Positions 55,586 to 64,000 of a stretch of 64,000 nt of DNA are shown here, piece by piece. The first letter of the stretch is position 1, and the number at the start of each line of letters is the position of its first letter. Source of the stretch: Pseudoxanthomonas spadix (lineage in GTDB: Bacteria; Pseudomonadota; Gammaproteobacteria; Xanthomonadales; Xanthomonadaceae); NCBI RefSeq assembly GCF_003703395.1, contig NZ_RDQN01000007.1, positions 1-64,000 on the forward strand. The letters are read 5' to 3'. The position numbers and the translations under genes were made by a program. Below the pieces are notes generated by a model, which saw only the letters and a program-made list of their open reading frames with translations, had not been told where the DNA came from and ran no database searches.

Positions 55586-57226
55586 CTACGCCGGATAGCG
55601 GTTGCTGATCGGATAGCGACGTTCGCGGCCGAAGGCGCGCTGGGAGACCTTGGGGCCGGGCGCGGCCTGCTGGCGCTTCCATTCGCTCATGCGCACCAGG
55701 CGCAGCATGCGGTTGACCACCTCGGCGTCGAAACCGGCGGCGATGATCTCGGCACGCGACTGCTCCAGGTCCACGTAGCGGGTCAGGATGGCGTCCAGCA
55801 CGTCGTAGGGCGGCAGCGAGTCCTGGTCCAGCTGGTTCTGGCGCAGTTCGGCCGAGGGCGGGCGCTCGATCACCCCCTGCGGGATCACCGGCGCGCCGCC
55901 GACGGTATTGCGCCAGCGCGCCAGCGCGAACACCTCGGTCTTGTACAGGTCCTTGATCGGCGCATAGCCGCCGCACATGTCGCCGTAGATGGTGGCGTAG
56001 CCGACCGCGTACTCGCTCTTGTTGCCGGTGGTCAACAGCAGCCCGCCGAACTTGTTGGACAGGGCCATCATGATCGCCCCGCGCGCGCGCGACTGCAGGT
56101 TCTCCTCGGTGGTGTCGGGCTGGCGGCCCTCGAACATCGGGCCCAGCGCGTCGAGGAAACCGGTGAACGCGCTTTCGATGGCGATGGTCTCCATGCGCAC
56201 GCCCAGCGCCTGGCACTGCTCCTGGGCCAGCGAATTGGACAAGTCCGCCGTGTAGCGCGAGGGCAGGCGCACGGCGGTGACGTTCTCGGCGCCCAGCGCC
56301 TCGACCGCCATCGCCAGCACGATCGACGAATCGATGCCGCCGGACAGTGCCACCCACGCCTTGGAGAAGCCGTTCTTGCGGCAGTAGTCGGCGATCCCGC
56401 GCACCACCGCGCGCCAGGCCAGCGCATCGCGGCTCTCGTCGCCTTCGTCCTGCCACTGCACCGGCGTGAACATCCGGCTGTCGGCCTCGTAGTCCACCAC
56501 CAGCCACTGCTCGGTGAAGGCCGAAGCCGCTGGCGAGATCTCGCCGTTGCCGCTGGCCACCACCGAGGCACCGTCGAACACCAGCGCATCCTGGCCACCG
56601 ACCAGGTTGATGTAGGCCAGGGCCACACCGGTCTCGCGCACGCGCTGGGCCAGCAGCGCATCGCGCTGGGCGTGCTTGTTGTGTTCGAACGGCGAGGCGT
56701 TGGGCACCAGCACCAGCTGTGCGCCCTGCGCGGCGGTCTCGGCCAGCGGCTCGGGGAACCACAGGTCCTCGCAGATCACCAGGCCGACCGGCACGCCCTT
56801 GACCTCGAACACGCACGGGCCGCCGTCGGGATCGACGTGGAAATAGCGGCGCTCGTCGAAGACGTTGTAGTTGGGCAGCTCGCGCTTGCGATAGTTGGCA
56901 ATGACTTGGCCATCGCGCATCACGCAGGCGGCGTTGTAGAGCACGCTGCCGGCACTCTCCGGCCAGCCCACCACCGCGGTAATGTCCCCGCCGACCGCCC
57001 TGGCCACTTGCTCCATCGCCGCGTGGCAATCGGCCAGGAACGAGGGCCGCATCAGCAGGTCTTCCGGTGGATAGCCGCTCAGGGCCAGCTCGGGGAACAG
57101 CACCAGGTCGGCGCCGAATTCCTCACGGGCCAGCGCGATCTGGTCGATGATGCGGGTGGTGTTGCCCGCCAGGTCGCCGACCGGGAAATCGAACTGCGCC
57201 ATCGCGATGCGGAGCGTTGCGGACAT
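55586..57226 (-). CDS. nadE: Glutamine-dependent NAD+ synthetase
   Basis: This 546-residue enzyme makes NAD+ from nicotinate adenine dinucleotide, using ammonia from glutamine. The N-terminal nitrilase-type glutaminase has triad Glu46, Lys114 and Cys152 (LFPELALSG, NYRKRELPN, LVICEDLWF). The C-terminal synthetase has the P-loop-like LSGGIDSS at 294-301. The long two-domain form is typical outside enterobacteria. ATG 57226. Two repeats of the same GTGGGAGCC type flank the gene. Confidence 0.95.
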   Translation of the reverse strand: MSATLRIAMAQFDFPVGDLAGNTTRIIDQIALAREEFGADLVLFPELALSGYPPEDLLMRPSFLADCHAAMEQVARAVGGDITAVVGWPESAGSVLYNAACVMRDGQVIANYRKRELPNYNVFDERRYFHVDPDGGPCVFEVKGVPVGLVICEDLWFPEPLAETAAQGAQLVLVPNASPFEHNKHAQRDALLAQRVRETGVALAYINLVGGQDALVFDGASVVASGNGEISPAASAFTEQWLVVDYEADSRMFTPVQWQDEGDESRDALAWRAVVRGIADYCRKNGFSKAWVALSGGIDSSIVLAMAVEALGAENVTAVRLPSRYTADLSNSLAQEQCQALGVRMETIAIESAFTGFLDALGPMFEGRQPDTTEENLQSRARGAIMMALSNKFGGLLLTTGNKSEYAVGYATIYGDMCGGYAPIKDLYKTEVFALARWRNTVGGAPVIPQGVIERPPSAELRQNQLDQDSLPPYDVLDAILTRYVDLEQSRAEIIAAGFDAEVVNRMLRLVRMSEWKRQQAAPGPKVSQRAFGRERRYPISNRYPA

Positions 57227-57292
57227 GGGTCACCTGGAGCGGAGGAAGCGGGAGAGACAGCCGCATTATTTCAGAACACGCAGGCCGGCTTG

Positions 57293-57360
57293 GTGGGAGC
57301 CGCGACAGCGGCGATGAAGCTTGACCGGTAACGCCTCATCGCCGCTGTAGCGGCTCCCAC
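57293..57360. repeat. Second REPIN-like element of the GTGGGAGCCGC type
   Basis: GTGGGAGCCGCGACAGCGGC (from 57293) and its inverted copy GCCGCTGTAGCGGCTCCCAC (to 57360) enclose a short spacer. It lies upstream of nadE, between nadE and the helicase gene. Confidence 0.88.
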
Positions 57361-57381
57361 GGCAGGCCGCTTCTTGATTGG

Positions 57382-59379
57382 TTACTGGCCGAAGAATGCC
57401 TGCACATCGGCTACCTCGCGGGTGCGCGCAAACGGCGGCAGCGACTGCAGAAAGGTGCGGCCGTAGGCCTTGCTGGACAGGCGCGGGTCGCACAGCACCA
57501 GCACGCCGCGATCGGACTCGCTGCGAATCAGCCGGCCCACGCCCTGCTTGAGCGCGATCACCGCCTGCGGCAGCTGCTCGTCGCGGAACGGATTGCCGCC
57601 GGCGTTGCGGATCGCTTCCAGCCTGGCCTCGAACACCGGATCATCCGGCGCGGCGAAGGGCAGCTTGTCGATGGCCACCACGCTCAGCGCCTCACCAACC
57701 ACGTCCACGCCTTCGCGGAAACTGGCCGAACCCAGCAGCACGCCGTTGCCCGATTCGCGAAAGCGCTGCAGCAGCGTGGCGCGCGGCGCCTGGCCCTGCA
57801 CGAACAGCGGCCACGGCGCATCGCGCAGGGCTTGCGCGGCCTCGCGCAGCGCCCGGTGCGAGGCAAACAGCAGGAACGCACGGCCGCCGGAGGCATGCAG
57901 CACCGGCAACAGCGCGGCGATCAGGGCGGTGCCGTAGCCGCGCGCGTTCGGATCGGGCAGGCCGGGCGGCTGGTAGCACAGCGCCTGGCGCGGCCAGTCG
58001 AACGGGCTGGGCTGCAGCAGCGTGTGCGGATCGTCCAGGCCCAGCCGGGTGGCGATGTGGTCAAAGCCGCCACCCACCGCCAGCGTGGCTGAGGTGAAGA
58101 TCCAGGCCGCGTGCGAGGCCTGCCGATGCTGGCGCAGCGGCGCGGACACATCCAGCGGCGTGCGCTGGCAGCGGAACCCGCGCGCGGTCAGCTCGTACCA
58201 GAACACGTCGGAGGAGCCGGGAGCCGGGACCCGGGACTCGGGACCCGGAATGGCAAAAGCCGCAGATGCCACGCCGTCCTGGTCTTCCCCGGGTCCCGGC
58301 GCTTGGCCCAGCCAGCGCTGCAGCCGGCCGCTGATCTCGCGTGCCCGGGCGTGGCAGGCATCCAGGCCCGGCGCGGCCGCGGCCAGCGGCGCCAGCACAC
58401 CGGCCAGGTCCTGCAGCGCGATCATCAAGGTGTCAAAGCCCTCGGCCACCGCCGGACTGCCCAGTGCGCGCTGGCGGGTGCCGCGCGGTGGCAACCCTTC
58501 CATCGCCGCGCGCAGCTGACGCACGGAAAAGTCCAGGGCGCGCGCCAGCGGTTCGACCTGGGCCAACGCACCAGGCACCGCGCGGCTTTCGGCGAAGGCA
58601 TCGCCGACCAGTTCCTGCAACGGACGCAGGCCGAAGGCTTCGCCGAAGAAGTTGGCCGCCAGTTCCGGCAGCTGGTGGGCCTCGTCGATGACGAAGGCCT
58701 GGGCACCGGGCAGGATCTCGCCGAAGCCTTCCTGCTTGAGCGCCAGGTCGGCCAGCAGCAGGTGGTGGTTGACCACCACGATGTCGGCGGCCTGCGCGCG
58801 CTGGCGCGCCTGGACCACGAAGCAGTCGTCCCAGAACGGGCATTCGGTGCCCAGGCAGTTGTCCACGGTCGAGGTCACCAGGGGCAGCAGCGGCGAATCC
58901 TCGGGCAGCGATTCCAGTTCGGCCATGTCGCCGTGGCGGGTGCGCCCGCTCCAGACCACGATCCGCTGGAACTGGTCGACCTGCTCGCGGCTGGCGAACT
59001 GCGGCGCGCCGCGCGCCTGGCCCAGCCGATAGCGGCATAGATAATTGGCGCGCCCCTTGAGCAGCGCCGCGCTGTGGCCCACGCCCAGCGCCGCGCGCAC
59101 CCGCGGCAGGTCGCGGTGGAACAGCTGGTCCTGCAGCGCGCGGGTGCCGGTGGACAGGATCGCCTTCATCCCCGACAGCAGCACCGGGACCAGATAGGCG
59201 AAGGTCTTGCCGGTGCCGGTGCCGGCCTCGGCCAGCAGGGTGTCGCGCGCTTCCAGCGCATCGGCGATCGCGGCGGTCAGGCTCAGCTGGGCCTGGCGCG
59301 GGACGAACTGCTCCAGCCGCACCGCCAGCGCCCCGCCCTCACCCAACGCCTCGCGGCTGGCCTGGGACAGCTGCGACAT
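57382..59379 (-). CDS. yoaA: ATP-dependent DNA helicase, YoaA/DinG family
   Basis: This 665-residue superfamily 2 helicase has Walker A EAGTGTGKT (51-59), DEAH box VIDEAHQLPE near 232, and four cysteines (115, 175, 180, 186) placed as in the XPD/YoaA Fe-S cluster. The C-terminal part has LLFASHRALREAAQALR, FREGVDVVGEALSVVAIDKLPF and QGVGRLIRSESDRGVLVLCD. It is a 5'-3' helicase for DNA repair. ATG 59379. Residues about 360-391 (including AIPGPESRVPAPGSSD) lie where the DNA has a CCGGGAC heptanucleotide array, so this stretch is a repeat-derived insertion kept in frame. Confidence 0.93.
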   Translation of the reverse strand: MSQLSQASREALGEGGALAVRLEQFVPRQAQLSLTAAIADALEARDTLLAEAGTGTGKTFAYLVPVLLSGMKAILSTGTRALQDQLFHRDLPRVRAALGVGHSAALLKGRANYLCRYRLGQARGAPQFASREQVDQFQRIVVWSGRTRHGDMAELESLPEDSPLLPLVTSTVDNCLGTECPFWDDCFVVQARQRAQAADIVVVNHHLLLADLALKQEGFGEILPGAQAFVIDEAHQLPELAANFFGEAFGLRPLQELVGDAFAESRAVPGALAQVEPLARALDFSVRQLRAAMEGLPPRGTRQRALGSPAVAEGFDTLMIALQDLAGVLAPLAAAAPGLDACHARAREISGRLQRWLGQAPGPGEDQDGVASAAFAIPGPESRVPAPGSSDVFWYELTARGFRCQRTPLDVSAPLRQHRQASHAAWIFTSATLAVGGGFDHIATRLGLDDPHTLLQPSPFDWPRQALCYQPPGLPDPNARGYGTALIAALLPVLHASGGRAFLLFASHRALREAAQALRDAPWPLFVQGQAPRATLLQRFRESGNGVLLGSASFREGVDVVGEALSVVAIDKLPFAAPDDPVFEARLEAIRNAGGNPFRDEQLPQAVIALKQGVGRLIRSESDRGVLVLCDPRLSSKAYGRTFLQSLPPFARTREVADVQAFFGQ
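58217..58299. repeat. Heptanucleotide array (CCGGGAC) inside the helicase gene
   Basis: CCGGGAG, CCGGGAC, CCGGGAC and TCGGGAC follow one another (58217-58244), and GGGTCCCGG occurs inverted at about 58291. The same inverted-array layout is seen at 28850-29058 between genes. Here it lies in frame. Confidence 0.8.
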
Positions 59380-59461
59380 CAGGCGCGGTTTCCCTGCCCC
59401 GCCAAGGCGGACCGGGCCGGCGCCGGTGCGCTCGGCAGTGGCTTGCCCGGCACGGCCCGGC

Positions 59462-59986
59462 TCACATCCGGTTGAACCCGGCCACGGTGCAGTTGGCGAT
59501 CTGCGCGTGGGCCGAGATGGCGTTGCGGTCTTCGCCCCGGGCCAGCTGCGACTGCTCGATGGTGGCCCAGTGGCGGCGGCACAGCGGCCCGGTCCGCGAG
59601 CCCAGTGCCAGGGCCTTGCGCGCAAGCGTCTCGGCCCGCTCCCATTCGCCCAGGGCCAGGGCGACCTCGGCGCGTTCCTGCAGCACCGCCGGATCGTCCG
59701 GAGTGATCAGCAGCGCCTGGTTGAGTGCATCGGCCGAGGCCTTCCAGTCGCCGCGCCGCTGCGCGTCCAGCGACGCCTGGCGCAGGTCTTCCACTTGCGG
59801 ATCGCGCACCGGTTGGATCGCCACCTCGCGGTCGTCGGCCCCGGCCACGGCCAGCACCGCGTTGAGCGCCTGGGTCGGGGTGAGCCGCGGCGGGGCCGGG
59901 GCCGGCGCTGGCGGTGGCTCGGTCACGCAGCCAGCCAGTGGCAGCAGCAGCGCAGCAGTCAGGGCAAGGCGGAAGGCACGGTTCAT
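59462..59986 (-). CDS. TPR lipoprotein, LpoP-like candidate PBP1b activator
   Basis: This 174-residue lipoprotein has Cys20 as the lipid site (AALLLPLAGC), a Pro/Ala-rich linker (VTEPPPAPAPAPPRL) and TPR-like helices (LDAQRRGDWKASADALNQ, LQERAEVALALGEWERAE). It overlaps the end of mrcB by four bases (ATGA), so it is co-translated with PBP1b. In Pseudomonas a TPR lipoprotein, LpoP, is encoded next to the PBP1b gene and activates it. The same role is likely here but not shown. Confidence 0.75.
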   Translation of the reverse strand: MNRAFRLALTAALLLPLAGCVTEPPPAPAPAPPRLTPTQALNAVLAVAGADDREVAIQPVRDPQVEDLRQASLDAQRRGDWKASADALNQALLITPDDPAVLQERAEVALALGEWERAETLARKALALGSRTGPLCRRHWATIEQSQLARGEDRNAISAHAQIANCTVAGFNRM

Positions 59987-62421
59987 AGCGGGCTCGTGGA
60001 CGGTGGCGGCGGTGGCAGGGACGGCAGTTCGCGCGCCGGCTGGTCCGGCTCCCTGGGCGGCAGGCCGAACCAGCGGCGCCAACCGCCGCTGCTGCTTTCC
60101 TCGCCGGTGTCGTAGAGCGGGCATGGCTGCTGGGACGGTGCAAAGCCGGCCACGAACGGGAACCGGCGCGCACCCGGGCAGCTGGCGTCGACCGCAGCCG
60201 ATTCGGCTACCCACCTCCACTCCAGGCCTTCGCTGGAGACCTGCAACGGCGCACTGGGCAGGCGCGAGAAGATGCCCGACCAGACCCGCATCGCGCCGGT
60301 GGCGCCATACAGGCCGGTCTCCAGGTTCTGGTCGTTGCCCATCCACACCACGGCCAGGTGGTCGCCGGTGTAGCCGGCAAACCAGCTGTCGCGCCCGTCG
60401 TTGCTGGTGCCGGTCTTGCCGGCCGGCGACAGGCGCCCCAGGCCGTCGGACAGCAGCTGGCGGCCGGTGCCGTCGGTGACCGCCTCCTGCAGCGCGATGC
60501 TGATCAAGTGTGCAGCGATGGAATCGCCCTTCTGCGCCGCGGTCGGGGTCTTGTCGTAACGGTTGAGCACCCGGCCCTGGGCATCGATCACGCCGCGCAC
60601 CGCGTGCAGCGGCTGGATCTGGCCGCCGGAGGCCAGAAACTGGTACGCCTGCGCCATCGCATACGGGCTCTGGTCGGTGGCGCCCAGCAGCAGCGAGGGA
60701 TTGGGATCGGCCTGGATGCCGGCCAGCACCTTGAGCAGCTCGGCCACCCGTTGCGGATCGACCTTCATGCCCAGCGCTACGGTGGCCTGGTTGTAGGAAC
60801 GGGCCAGCGCATCGATCAACCGGACCCGGCCATGGCTGCGGTTGTCTGCATTGGCCGGGCGCCAGCGCTTGCCGCGGCCCAGCGGCACGGTGATCGGCGC
60901 ATCGTCGATCCAGCTGGCCAGCGACCAGCTGTCCGGCTGGGCCAGCGCCAGCAGGTAGACGAACGGCTTGATCAGCGAACCGACCTGGCGCTGGGCCTCC
61001 AGCGCACGGTTGAAACCGGGCGCGGCCACCTGGCGGTTGCCGATCACCGCCAGCACGTCGCCATTGTGCACGTCGGTCATCACCAAGCCGGCCTGCAGCG
61101 GCGGACGCTTGCCCTTTTCCAGCCGGGTGATGGTGCCGGTCACCGCGCCTTCGGCGTAGGCCTGGGCCGAGGGCGACATGCCGGTCATCACGGTCAGCCC
61201 AGCGCCCTGCAGCGCGTCTTCGGGATAGTCATGGGCCAGCTGGCGGCGGACCAGGTCGACGTAGGCCGGGAACCGGTTGGCCGCGGTGATCCCCGGTTCC
61301 CGGGTCACGCCCAGCGGTGCGGCCACGGCGCGGTCGAACTCTTTCTGGTCGATCAGTTTGGTCGCCAGCATCCGGCGCAGGGCCAGGTCGCGGCGTTCCC
61401 TGGCGCGCTCGGGGTGGCGGCGCGGATCGTAGTAGGACGGGCCTTTGACGATCCCGATCAGCAGCGCCATCTGCTCGGTGGACAGGCTGTCCAGCTCGCG
61501 CCCGAACCAGAACTCGGAAGCCGCCGACACGCCATGGATGGCCTGGCCGCCGCGCTGGCCCCAGTACACCTGGTTGAAGTAGGCCTCCAGGAGGGTGCGC
61601 TTGTCGTAGCGCGCCTCCAGGATCACCGCATAGAGGATCTCGTTGAACTTGCGGCCAAGGGTCTGCTCGCGGCCGATGCCGAGCAGGCCACTGCGGGCCA
61701 GCTGCTGGGTCAGGGTGCTGGCGCCCTGGCGCACCTGCCCGGCGCTGGCGAGGAACTCCCAGCCCGCGCGCGCGATGCCGGACAGGTCGATGCCGTGGTG
61801 GGTGGCAAAGTCGCGGTCCTCCACCGCCTGCAGGCCGGTGACCAGCAATTCCGGCACGTCCTCCAGGCGAACCAGGCGGCGCTCTTCCTGACGCTTGCCG
61901 TACAGGGTGGCGATGCGGGCCGGGTCCAGCCGCGAGGACCTGATGTTGCGGCCACGGGCCAGGTCGCGCAGGCCCAGCACCTCGCCATTGGACAGGGTCA
62001 CCTGCACCCGGGTGGCCGGGATGATGTGGTCCACGTCGGTGAAACCCCGGCTGGCGATGGTGAAACGGTTGCCGCTGCGGGCGTAGGTTCCCGGTGCCTG
62101 GCCGGTGTCGTCCTCCTGGTAGGAGGCCGCGTCCAGCTCGGTCTTCAGCGTGGCCGCGTCCAGTGCCTGGCCCGGGGCCAGCGGCAGCGGACGGGCGTAG
62201 ACCCGCGTGGGGATCTGCCACTGCAGCGCACCAAAGCGCTGGCTCACCTGGTGGTTCAGGTAGGCCACGTAGGGAATCATGAAGCCCAGTCCCAGTCCGG
62301 CCAGGGCCAAGGCAAGGGTGATCAGGCGGCGGCGCCACACCGAAGCGGGCCGTGCGTGAGCTTCGTCTTCCTGATCGTCGTACGTGTCGTCGGCGTCGTG
62401 TTCGTCGTCGTTGCGGGCCAC
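59983..62421 (-). CDS. mrcB: Penicillin-binding protein 1b
   Basis: This 812-residue bifunctional enzyme makes peptidoglycan. After an acidic N-terminus and one membrane segment (33-55) come a UB2H-like domain, the GT51 glycosyltransferase (Glu201 in QAVEDRDFATHHG; RQGASTLTQQLARS) and the transpeptidase (Ser482 in GSLIKPF, SYN at 541-543, KTGTS at 668-672). The start is a GTG at 62421, since no in-frame ATG lies close upstream. The TPR lipoprotein gene overlaps its stop. Confidence 0.95.
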   Translation of the reverse strand: MARNDDEHDADDTYDDQEDEAHARPASVWRRRLITLALALAGLGLGFMIPYVAYLNHQVSQRFGALQWQIPTRVYARPLPLAPGQALDAATLKTELDAASYQEDDTGQAPGTYARSGNRFTIASRGFTDVDHIIPATRVQVTLSNGEVLGLRDLARGRNIRSSRLDPARIATLYGKRQEERRLVRLEDVPELLVTGLQAVEDRDFATHHGIDLSGIARAGWEFLASAGQVRQGASTLTQQLARSGLLGIGREQTLGRKFNEILYAVILEARYDKRTLLEAYFNQVYWGQRGGQAIHGVSAASEFWFGRELDSLSTEQMALLIGIVKGPSYYDPRRHPERARERRDLALRRMLATKLIDQKEFDRAVAAPLGVTREPGITAANRFPAYVDLVRRQLAHDYPEDALQGAGLTVMTGMSPSAQAYAEGAVTGTITRLEKGKRPPLQAGLVMTDVHNGDVLAVIGNRQVAAPGFNRALEAQRQVGSLIKPFVYLLALAQPDSWSLASWIDDAPITVPLGRGKRWRPANADNRSHGRVRLIDALARSYNQATVALGMKVDPQRVAELLKVLAGIQADPNPSLLLGATDQSPYAMAQAYQFLASGGQIQPLHAVRGVIDAQGRVLNRYDKTPTAAQKGDSIAAHLISIALQEAVTDGTGRQLLSDGLGRLSPAGKTGTSNDGRDSWFAGYTGDHLAVVWMGNDQNLETGLYGATGAMRVWSGIFSRLPSAPLQVSSEGLEWRWVAESAAVDASCPGARRFPFVAGFAPSQQPCPLYDTGEESSSGGWRRWFGLPPREPDQPARELPSLPPPPPSTSPL

Positions 62422-62519
62422 TTCGGATGCGACAATGGAAAGGACTGGAGAGTCTAGCAGGCCGATGAACCCCGGACTTGCAAGGCCCGCCGCCCGATCA
62501 GCTGGAGTCAGGACCGCCC

Positions 62520-64000
62520 ATGTCGATGCTGCTGGATGACGCGCGCTTCCTGTTCACGCGCGCGACGTCCACCCTGCGCCGGATGGTGGCCAGCGCCCGG
62601 ACCCGCGGCCTTGCGCCCACCGCCCACCGCGCCTGGCAGCGCCTGGCCGGGCAACTGCGCCGCCCGCTCGCCGCCGCGCCGCTGTGGCTGCCGGCCTGCG
62701 AACCCTTCGCCCCGTTTGCGGTGCCGTGCTCGGAAGCGCCGCGGGCGAGCATCGTCATCCCGGTCTACGGCCAGCTGCAGATGACCGTGGATTGCCTGCG
62801 CGCGCTGGCCGCGCATCCGCCAGGGCTTGCGGTGGAGATCATCGTGGTCGACGACGGCTCGCCCGACGCCAGCGGCCAGTGCCTGCCGCAGGTGCAGGGC
62901 CTGCGCTACCACCGGCGCGCGACCAACGGCGGCTTCATCGCCGCCTGCAACGACGGCGCGGCGCTGGCGCGCGGCGACTACGTGGTGTTCCTCAACAACG
63001 ACACCCTGCCCCAGCCGGGCTGGCTGGAGGCGCTGCTGGCCACTTTCACCAGCCATCCGCAGACCGGCCTGGCCGGGGCCAAGCTGGTCTATCCCGATGG
63101 CCGCCTGCAGGAAGCCGGCGCGGTGGTGTTCGCCGATGGTTCGGCCTGGAATTACGGGCGCTTCGATGCGCCACACGATCCGCGCTACAGCTACGTGCGC
63201 CAGGCCGATTACGTCTCCGGGGCCGCGATCGCCGTGCCGCGGACGCTGTTCGAACGCCTCGGCGGCTTCGACGCCCGCTACGCGCCGGCCTACTACGAGG
63301 ACACCGACCTGGCCTTCGCCGTGCGCGCGGCCGGCTACCAGGTGCGCTACCAGCCGGGCTCGGTGGTGGTCCATCGCGAAGGCGCCACCGCCGGCACCGA
63401 CGAGAACACCGGGATCAAGGCCTGCCAGCTGCGCAACGCCGGCGTGTTCGCCGACAAGTGGCGTGCGGCCCTGGCCCGGCAGCCGGCGCAGCGCAGGCCA
63501 CCTTCGCCGGCCAGCCTGCATGCGCGCCAGCGGCAGGTGCTGGTGATCGACGCCTTCACGCCCAGGCCCGATCGCGATTCGGCCTCGCTGCGGCTGGTCA
63601 ACCTGATCGCGCTGCTGCAGCAGGAAGGCGCGCACGTGTGCTTCATCGCCGCCGATGCGGGCCTGGTCCCCGGCTACACGCCGGCGCTGCAGGGCATGGG
63701 CGTGGAGGTCTGGCATGCGCCTTTCGTCAAGGGCCTGCCGCAGTTCCTGCGCCAGCACGGTGGCCGCTTCGCGCGGGTGCTGGTGTGCCGCCACTACGTG
63801 GCCGATGCGCTGCTGCCACTGTTGCGCAAGCACGCGCCGCAGGCCAGGGTGATTTTCGACACGGTGGACCTGCACTACCTGCGCGAGCGCCGTGGGGCGC
63901 AGACCCTGGGCGATGCGGTACTGCTCAGGCAGTCCCAGGCCACCCAGGCGCTGGAACTGGCGGTGATGCAGGCCGCCGATACCACGCTGGTGGTCAGCGC
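62520..64000 (+). CDS. Glycosyltransferase (GT2 plus C-terminal GT region), cut by window end
   Basis: Open from ATG 62520 to the end of the window (493 complete codons, no stop). Residues 77-300 hold a GT2 domain: ASIVIPVYGQLQMTVDCLRA, VVDDGSPD (nucleotide-binding Asp111, Asp112), FLNNDTLPQPGW and a YYEDTDLAFAVRAAG acceptor-side motif. From about 340 on, RQVLVIDAFTPRPDRDSASLR and later VIFDTVDLHYLRERRG look like the start of a second GT4-type glycosyltransferase, so this is a large multi-domain enzyme for surface polysaccharide or glycan. It is divergent from mrcB. Confidence 0.85.
   Translation, partial: MSMLLDDARFLFTRATSTLRRMVASARTRGLAPTAHRAWQRLAGQLRRPLAAAPLWLPACEPFAPFAVPCSEAPRASIVIPVYGQLQMTVDCLRALAAHPPGLAVEIIVVDDGSPDASGQCLPQVQGLRYHRRATNGGFIAACNDGAALARGDYVVFLNNDTLPQPGWLEALLATFTSHPQTGLAGAKLVYPDGRLQEAGAVVFADGSAWNYGRFDAPHDPRYSYVRQADYVSGAAIAVPRTLFERLGGFDARYAPAYYEDTDLAFAVRAAGYQVRYQPGSVVVHREGATAGTDENTGIKACQLRNAGVFADKWRAALARQPAQRRPPSPASLHARQRQVLVIDAFTPRPDRDSASLRLVNLIALLQQEGAHVCFIAADAGLVPGYTPALQGMGVEVWHAPFVKGLPQFLRQHGGRFARVLVCRHYVADALLPLLRKHAPQARVIFDTVDLHYLRERRGAQTLGDAVLLRQSQATQALELAVMQAADTTLVVS

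Overview
The window is high-GC proteobacterial DNA, most likely from the family Xanthomonadaceae (Pseudoxanthomonas, Stenotrophomonas, Xanthomonas or Luteimonas relatives; the genus cannot be settled from sequence alone). The case for this rests on gene content: two large TonB-dependent receptors, a lysine/alanine-rich histone H1-like protein, a FadE-type acyl-CoA dehydrogenase behind an alpha/beta hydrolase, a PBP1b gene coupled to a TPR lipoprotein, the divergent rluD/bamD pair, and many short palindromic (REP/REPIN-like) repeats. It reads as ordinary chromosome with about fifty real genes. No tRNA, rRNA, CRISPR array or prophage was seen.

Layout. 1-134 is the 3' end of an IS110-family transposase. 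435-4701: a small membrane-anchored unknown, serB and a type II P-type ATPase. 5025-11476: a secreted unknown, a large TonB receptor, a 2OG-Fe(II) oxygenase and, convergent across a 189-bp palindrome, a TPR-sulfotransferase. 11674-15816: a TetR regulator divergent from an alpha/beta hydrolase-fadE operon, with repeated CCATAC half-sites between them. 15982-20643: an ATP/ADP-carrier-like transporter, an EamA exporter, a class C beta-lactamase-fold hydrolase and the H1-like protein. 21501-25111: gcvH, gcvT, an NfeD/QmcA pair and hemP with a strong Fur box. 25290-30075: an anchored TPR-like protein, a nucleoside transporter plus ribokinase, and dusB. 30021-33804: a YdjM-like membrane protein, and a calcineurin-like phosphoesterase coupled to an OlsF-like bifunctional acyltransferase. 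34033-45097: metK, an ABC-F protein with an odd insertion, a second TonB receptor, a subtilase, a YbaL-type antiporter and metY. 45266-46127: a small accessory island (IS3 relic and a RelE-type toxin-antitoxin pair). 46316-64000: clpB, GIY-YIG, GST, a permease, a DUF3574 lipoprotein, pgeF-rluD, bamD, nadE, a YoaA/DinG helicase, an LpoP-like lipoprotein with mrcB, and a glycosyltransferase cut by the window edge.

The core genes cover one-carbon and sulfur metabolism (serB, gcvT, gcvH, metK, metY), envelope building (bamD, mrcB and its lipoprotein, OlsF-like, glycosyltransferase), nutrient uptake (TonB receptors, nucleoside carrier, hemP) and fatty-acid degradation (tetR, hydrolase, fadE). The main non-genic signals are repeats of at least six types. 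One is a heptanucleotide array that occurs both between genes and in frame inside the helicase gene. Another is a palindromic insertion inside the ABC-F gene. The best candidates for an undescribed functional unit are the TonB receptor/2OG-oxygenase/TPR-sulfotransferase neighbourhood, the OlsF/phosphoesterase pair and the PBP1b-lipoprotein pair.
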